From NCBI RefSeq assembly GCF_900176635.1, contig NZ_FXLN01000004.1, positions 1,198,231 through 1,262,230 on the forward strand: a DNA stretch of 64,000 nt, given 5' to 3'. The notes under the pieces were generated by a model. It had not been told where the DNA came from. It worked only from the letters and a program-made list of their open reading frames with translations, and did not search any database. Positions 61,177 through 64,000 of the stretch are shown here, one piece after another. This DNA is from Clostridium merdae (GTDB lineage Bacteria > Bacillota > Clostridia > Oscillospirales > Acutalibacteraceae). Each line of letters opens with the position of its first letter. Position 1 is the stretch's first letter. A program made the position numbers and the translations under genes.

Positions 61177-62456
61177 TTGGTTTCCTCCATTGCCGCCTCT
61201 GCGGCGCTTCTGCCGGCTGCCATACCACTTATCCATGCCCAGTGCAAATTAAAGCCACCGCAGTCCCCGTCAATATCCAGTTGTTCCCCAGCCATATACA
61301 CACCGGGGCAGATACGAGACTCCATTGAGGGAACCCATAGCTCTGATAAAGGCACGCCCCCTGCCATTACCTGTGCGTGCTGCCAAGGGAGCGTTCCGGT
61401 GACCGGGAATTCCCAGCCTTTTAGCACAGCGGCTATTGCTTTTATAACTGGTACTTTTAGCTTTCCTGCCGGTTCTGCCGCTTTGTCTTGCAGTGCTGTT
61501 GTAATTACCTGCTGACCAATGCGTTTGGGCAGTACGCCAAATAGCATATCCCTAGCTGGCAGCTCCGGGTAAATCAACGCCAAACGGCGTAACAGGTCGC
61601 AAACCTCCTGAAAGGATTTTTCCGGCAAAAGATCAATGGCGATTTTTGCATTCGAACACGCCTTGCCTTGAACGGTTTTCAGTGCCGCAAATTCAGACGC
61701 TAGGCGGGATAGCTGAAACACACATACACCGGATAACCCCCGCTCGGTAAACTGGATTTCTCCCAATTCTTCTTTTACGGCATGACCATCTGCCAGAAAG
61801 CGAACTGCGCCGGGGCACCGCACACCCTTAAGCGCACGAACAAGAGTCGGAGGAACCGTTACCTGCACCAAAGCCGGAAAGAGTGCCGTTTGGCTATGGC
61901 CAAGCGCAGCCGCCAGTGACACGCCTTGCTCAGAGCTGATTTGAGGCGAGGCTTTTCCTCCTTGCGCCAAAATAAGCCTATGCGCCTGAATGGTTGTTCC
62001 ATTTTCTTGGTGAAGCAAAAAAGCCTTCTTCTTTTTTTCAATACTTATTGTTGCAGAACCACAGAGCTCTACTACACCGTACTTTTGTAACGAAAAGCGA
62101 AGAGAATCCAACACGGCAGAAGCCTGGCCGTTTTGTGGGTACACCCTTCCCTGCTCTTCTTCTCGGCAGGTAAGCCCCATCTCTTCAAAGTGGTGCAGAA
62201 CCTCCGCAGGAGTAATGGATTCAAACACCTTTTGGGCGAGCGTCGCCTCGCCATGGTACAACGCCCAATCGGCTGATTGATTTGTAATATTGCATCTGCC
62301 GTTTCCCGTGGCAAGTAGCTTTTTACCAACACGTGGGGCAGCCTCCACCAAGGCAACAAGGCCACTACGTAGCGTCTTAGCTGCTTCACATGCAGCCATC
62401 AGCCCTGCGGCCCCGCCGCCAACCACTGCAATCTCAAATTTTGGTGTAATATCCAT
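61173..62456 (-). CDS. BaiN/RdsA (HI0933) family NAD(P)/FAD-dependent oxidoreductase
   Basis: 427 residues. FAD-binding FEIAVVGGGAAGLMAACEAAK, then KKLLATGNGRCNITNQS, ITPAEVLHHFEEMGL, and the C-terminal CPGVYMAGEQLDIDGDCGGFNLHWAWISG: the full HI0933-family set. In bile-acid-transforming Clostridia a member (BaiN) has been linked to dehydroxylation, but most members have no known substrate. First gene of the pair with the COG2509 protein. Start ATG behind AAGGAGGCTTT. Confidence 0.9.
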   Translation of the reverse strand: MDITPKFEIAVVGGGAAGLMAACEAAKTLRSGLVALVEAAPRVGKKLLATGNGRCNITNQSADWALYHGEATLAQKVFESITPAEVLHHFEEMGLTCREEEQGRVYPQNGQASAVLDSLRFSLQKYGVVELCGSATISIEKKKKAFLLHQENGTTIQAHRLILAQGGKASPQISSEQGVSLAAALGHSQTALFPALVQVTVPPTLVRALKGVRCPGAVRFLADGHAVKEELGEIQFTERGLSGVCVFQLSRLASEFAALKTVQGKACSNAKIAIDLLPEKSFQEVCDLLRRLALIYPELPARDMLFGVLPKRIGQQVITTALQDKAAEPAGKLKVPVIKAIAAVLKGWEFPVTGTLPWQHAQVMAGGVPLSELWVPSMESRICPGVYMAGEQLDIDGDCGGFNLHWAWISGMAAGRSAAEAAMEETK

Positions 62457-62665
62457 AAAGCCTCCTTATTACTAGAGCCAAGAAACACTGACCATACTTA
62501 TACTTAAGAAAACGTATCATTCTCAATTTGCATTTTTTGCTTTTATTACGCTTGAACAGTATATATCTACATGTTATAATATCTTTATTCAACAACTGGA
62601 CGTTTTCTATCGCCAGAGCGATGTTGAGCAGTTCATGCACTGAAATAGCCGGAGGTTATCGTGGA

Positions 62666-63562
62666 ATGCCCTTAATGGAAAACACACAGCAGCTCATGCA
62701 ATGTTTGCAGCAATTCAATAAAATGTATAATCTGGTTCGTATTATTGATCCACTCAAAAAACGTGTTGTTACACTGTCCTGCAACCAAACAGAACTGATT
62801 GAGGAAAGCATTTGCTACGAACTATGGAAAAAGAACAGCCACTGTGCCAACTGCGTTTCCATGCGCGCTGCGAATGAAAATGATACCTTTTTAAAGATAG
62901 AATACAATAAAGATAAAATATTTATGGTGTTCGCCACACCAATTGTGCTCAACAAAGTTACTTATATTGTTGAAATGCTAAAGGATATTTCTGAAACGGG
63001 TATCGTACCAGACCTAAAAGGAAAAAGCATTCAAGAAATTAGCGAGATAATTGAGCACCTGAATCAGGCTGCGATAACGGATGAGCTTACCCAAATATAT
63101 AACCGGCGTTTTATTAACGAAAAATTACCGGTTGATCTCTATTCCACCACATTAAACCATGGCGTTCTTTCTGCCATGTTAATTGATATTGACGAGTTTA
63201 AATCCATTAACGATTCCAACGGACACACAATGGGTGACAAGGTACTGCAAAGAGCCGCTCAGATTCTAAAAAATAACACCCGTGATAAAAAAGATTGGGT
63301 AGCCCGGTACGGCGGCGATGAATTCTTAATGGTTTTGCCGGAAACCGACAAAAAAGCGGCGCTTCGCATTGCAGAAAAAATCCGCCAACAAATGGAACAG
63401 GAAATCTTTGAGCTTCGCGGCAACAGGGTTTCCCTTACAATAAGCTGCGGTGTTTCCACAATCAATAAAACAGACGAGCTCTCTGCCACAGAATTTTTTG
63501 AGGAGCTAGATAAAAAGCTGTATAAGGCAAAAAGCAACGGCAAAAATACAATTTCAAGATAA
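62666..63562 (+). CDS. Diguanylate cyclase (GGDEF) with N-terminal PAS-like sensor
   Basis: 298 residues. N-terminal PAS-like domain of about 110 residues with NSHCANCVSMRAAN (Cys60, Cys63), a possible redox or metal site. The GGDEF domain begins at DELTQIYNRRFINEKL, with ARYGGDEF at 216-220, so it is predicted to make cyclic-di-GMP. The I-site position reads DKKD instead of RxxD, so product inhibition is probably lost. The frame is open from 62528, but CGGAGG at 62650 places the start at 62666. Single gene; no membrane segment, so cytoplasmic. Confidence 0.88.
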   Translation: MPLMENTQQLMQCLQQFNKMYNLVRIIDPLKKRVVTLSCNQTELIEESICYELWKKNSHCANCVSMRAANENDTFLKIEYNKDKIFMVFATPIVLNKVTYIVEMLKDISETGIVPDLKGKSIQEISEIIEHLNQAAITDELTQIYNRRFINEKLPVDLYSTTLNHGVLSAMLIDIDEFKSINDSNGHTMGDKVLQRAAQILKNNTRDKKDWVARYGGDEFLMVLPETDKKAALRIAEKIRQQMEQEIFELRGNRVSLTISCGVSTINKTDELSATEFFEELDKKLYKAKSNGKNTISR

Positions 63563-63599
63563 TAATTCTATTTGATAGATTGTAAAATGAAGTGCGCCA

Positions 63600-64000
63600 G
63601 AGATATAGGGTAAAAAATAGCCCATACTGAAAACTTCGTGTAGAATGGAGTTGTCTAGACAACATTCAAACGGAGGCAACAGTATGAGCTACCACCATTT
63701 TACCACATATGAGCGCGGCAGGATAGAAGAATTATTGTCACTAGGTTACTCGCACAGAAAAATTGCGCAAAGGCTAGGTCGCCATCGTTCGAGTATTGAC
63801 CGTGAGATTCACCGTAATGCGACCAGTGAAGGCTATGGCGGTGAGCATGCACAGGTTGCATACAGTACTCGACGCAAACATTCTAAACCCAAGGGAAAAC
63901 GCACGGATGATTTAGTTGCTACAATCACAAAAAAGCTTTGGGCAACTTGGTCACCTGAACAAATTGCCCATACAGTAACATTAGGAAGAGTCAGTTTTAA
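63600..64000 (+). mobile_element. Left end of an IS30-family insertion sequence, cut by the window
   Basis: Carries the beginning of an IS30-type transposase gene. The exact left inverted repeat cannot be set without the other end; it lies somewhere between the GGDEF stop (63562) and about 63650. A perfect palindrome GTTGTCTAGACAAC (63647-63660) precedes the gene and may be part of its promoter or a binding site. Confidence 0.65.
63684..64000 (+). CDS. IS30 family transposase, N-terminal part
   Basis: 105 codons to the window edge. The helix-turn-helix of IS30 transposases is plain: HHFTTYERGRIEELLSLGYS, HRKIAQRLGRHRSSIDREIHRN, followed by WATWSPEQIAHTV. Start ATG behind CGGAGGCAACAGT. The catalytic DDE domain lies beyond the window. 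Confidence 0.92.
   Translation, partial: MSYHHFTTYERGRIEELLSLGYSHRKIAQRLGRHRSSIDREIHRNATSEGYGGEHAQVAYSTRRKHSKPKGKRTDDLVATITKKLWATWSPEQIAHTVTLGRVSF

Overview
The window looks like a chromosomal segment of a low-to-medium GC Gram-positive bacterium of the class Clostridia, most likely the Oscillospirales/Ruminococcaceae neighbourhood. The evidence is strong AGGAGG-type ribosome binding sites, frequent TTG starts, a WhiA/RapZ/HPr kinase block, a DUF4491 protein, MsmX-less sugar ABC transporters and a LexA box of the Bacillota type. No rRNA operon or origin is visible. The right edge is cut inside an IS30-family transposase gene, and the left edge in the first codons of an unidentified minus-strand gene.

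Layout. 0-13.2 kb: housekeeping genes. These are cardiolipin synthase, DegV, RidA, L-lactate dehydrogenase, a two-gene DNA-metabolism operon (radical SAM protein plus DUF4130/TIGR03915 protein) whose promoter contains a near-consensus LexA (SOS) box, an NRAMP-like transporter, PfkA and DnaE. 13.2-14.0 kb is a gene-free mosaic of direct and inverted repeats. 14.0-18.1 kb: whiA, rapZ, murB and hprK, all leftward. 18.4-27.2 kb: a GT4 glycosyltransferase, TraX-like protein, SecDF, an aminotransferase and AsnRS. A tRNA-Ser(GGA) follows at 27.5 kb with an AP2-domain phage-type protein behind it.

28.3-38.4 kb is a complete pectin/oligogalacturonide utilisation locus: kduD and kduI read leftward, and a GntR regulator, a sugar ABC transporter (lipoprotein plus two permeases, no ATPase), an RDD membrane protein, a GH28 polygalacturonase, a GH105 unsaturated-uronyl hydrolase and a TIM-barrel isomerase read rightward. 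The two hydrolases carry no signal peptide, so the design appears to be import of oligosaccharides followed by cytoplasmic degradation. A matching palindrome sits in front of both divergent transcripts and is the likely GntR operator. A two-component system and a DUF4491 protein follow (38.5-41.0 kb).

42.4-52.8 kb is the most unusual part: a leftward operon holding only siphophage-type tail genes (major tail protein, tail-assembly chaperone with a -1 frameshift site, tape measure, Dit, Gp37-like tail protein and three structural proteins). It ends in a 456-residue protein with a formylglycine-generating-enzyme/C-type-lectin fold, like the variable proteins of diversity-generating retroelements. 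It is bounded by a very strong terminator and by a divergent XRE repressor with palindromic operators. No head, terminase, integrase, lysis or reverse transcriptase gene is present. It is therefore either a degraded prophage or a tailocin-like particle with a potentially hypervariable tip.

52.9-59.1 kb holds small accessory genes: several tiny proteins, an NYN-domain protein, a Cys/Arg-rich 62-residue protein, a TetR/PanE-like pair with clear TetR operators, and gene remnants. 59.1-64.0 kb: tRNA-Pro and tRNA-Gln, two FAD-dependent oxidoreductases, a diguanylate cyclase and the start of an IS30 element.
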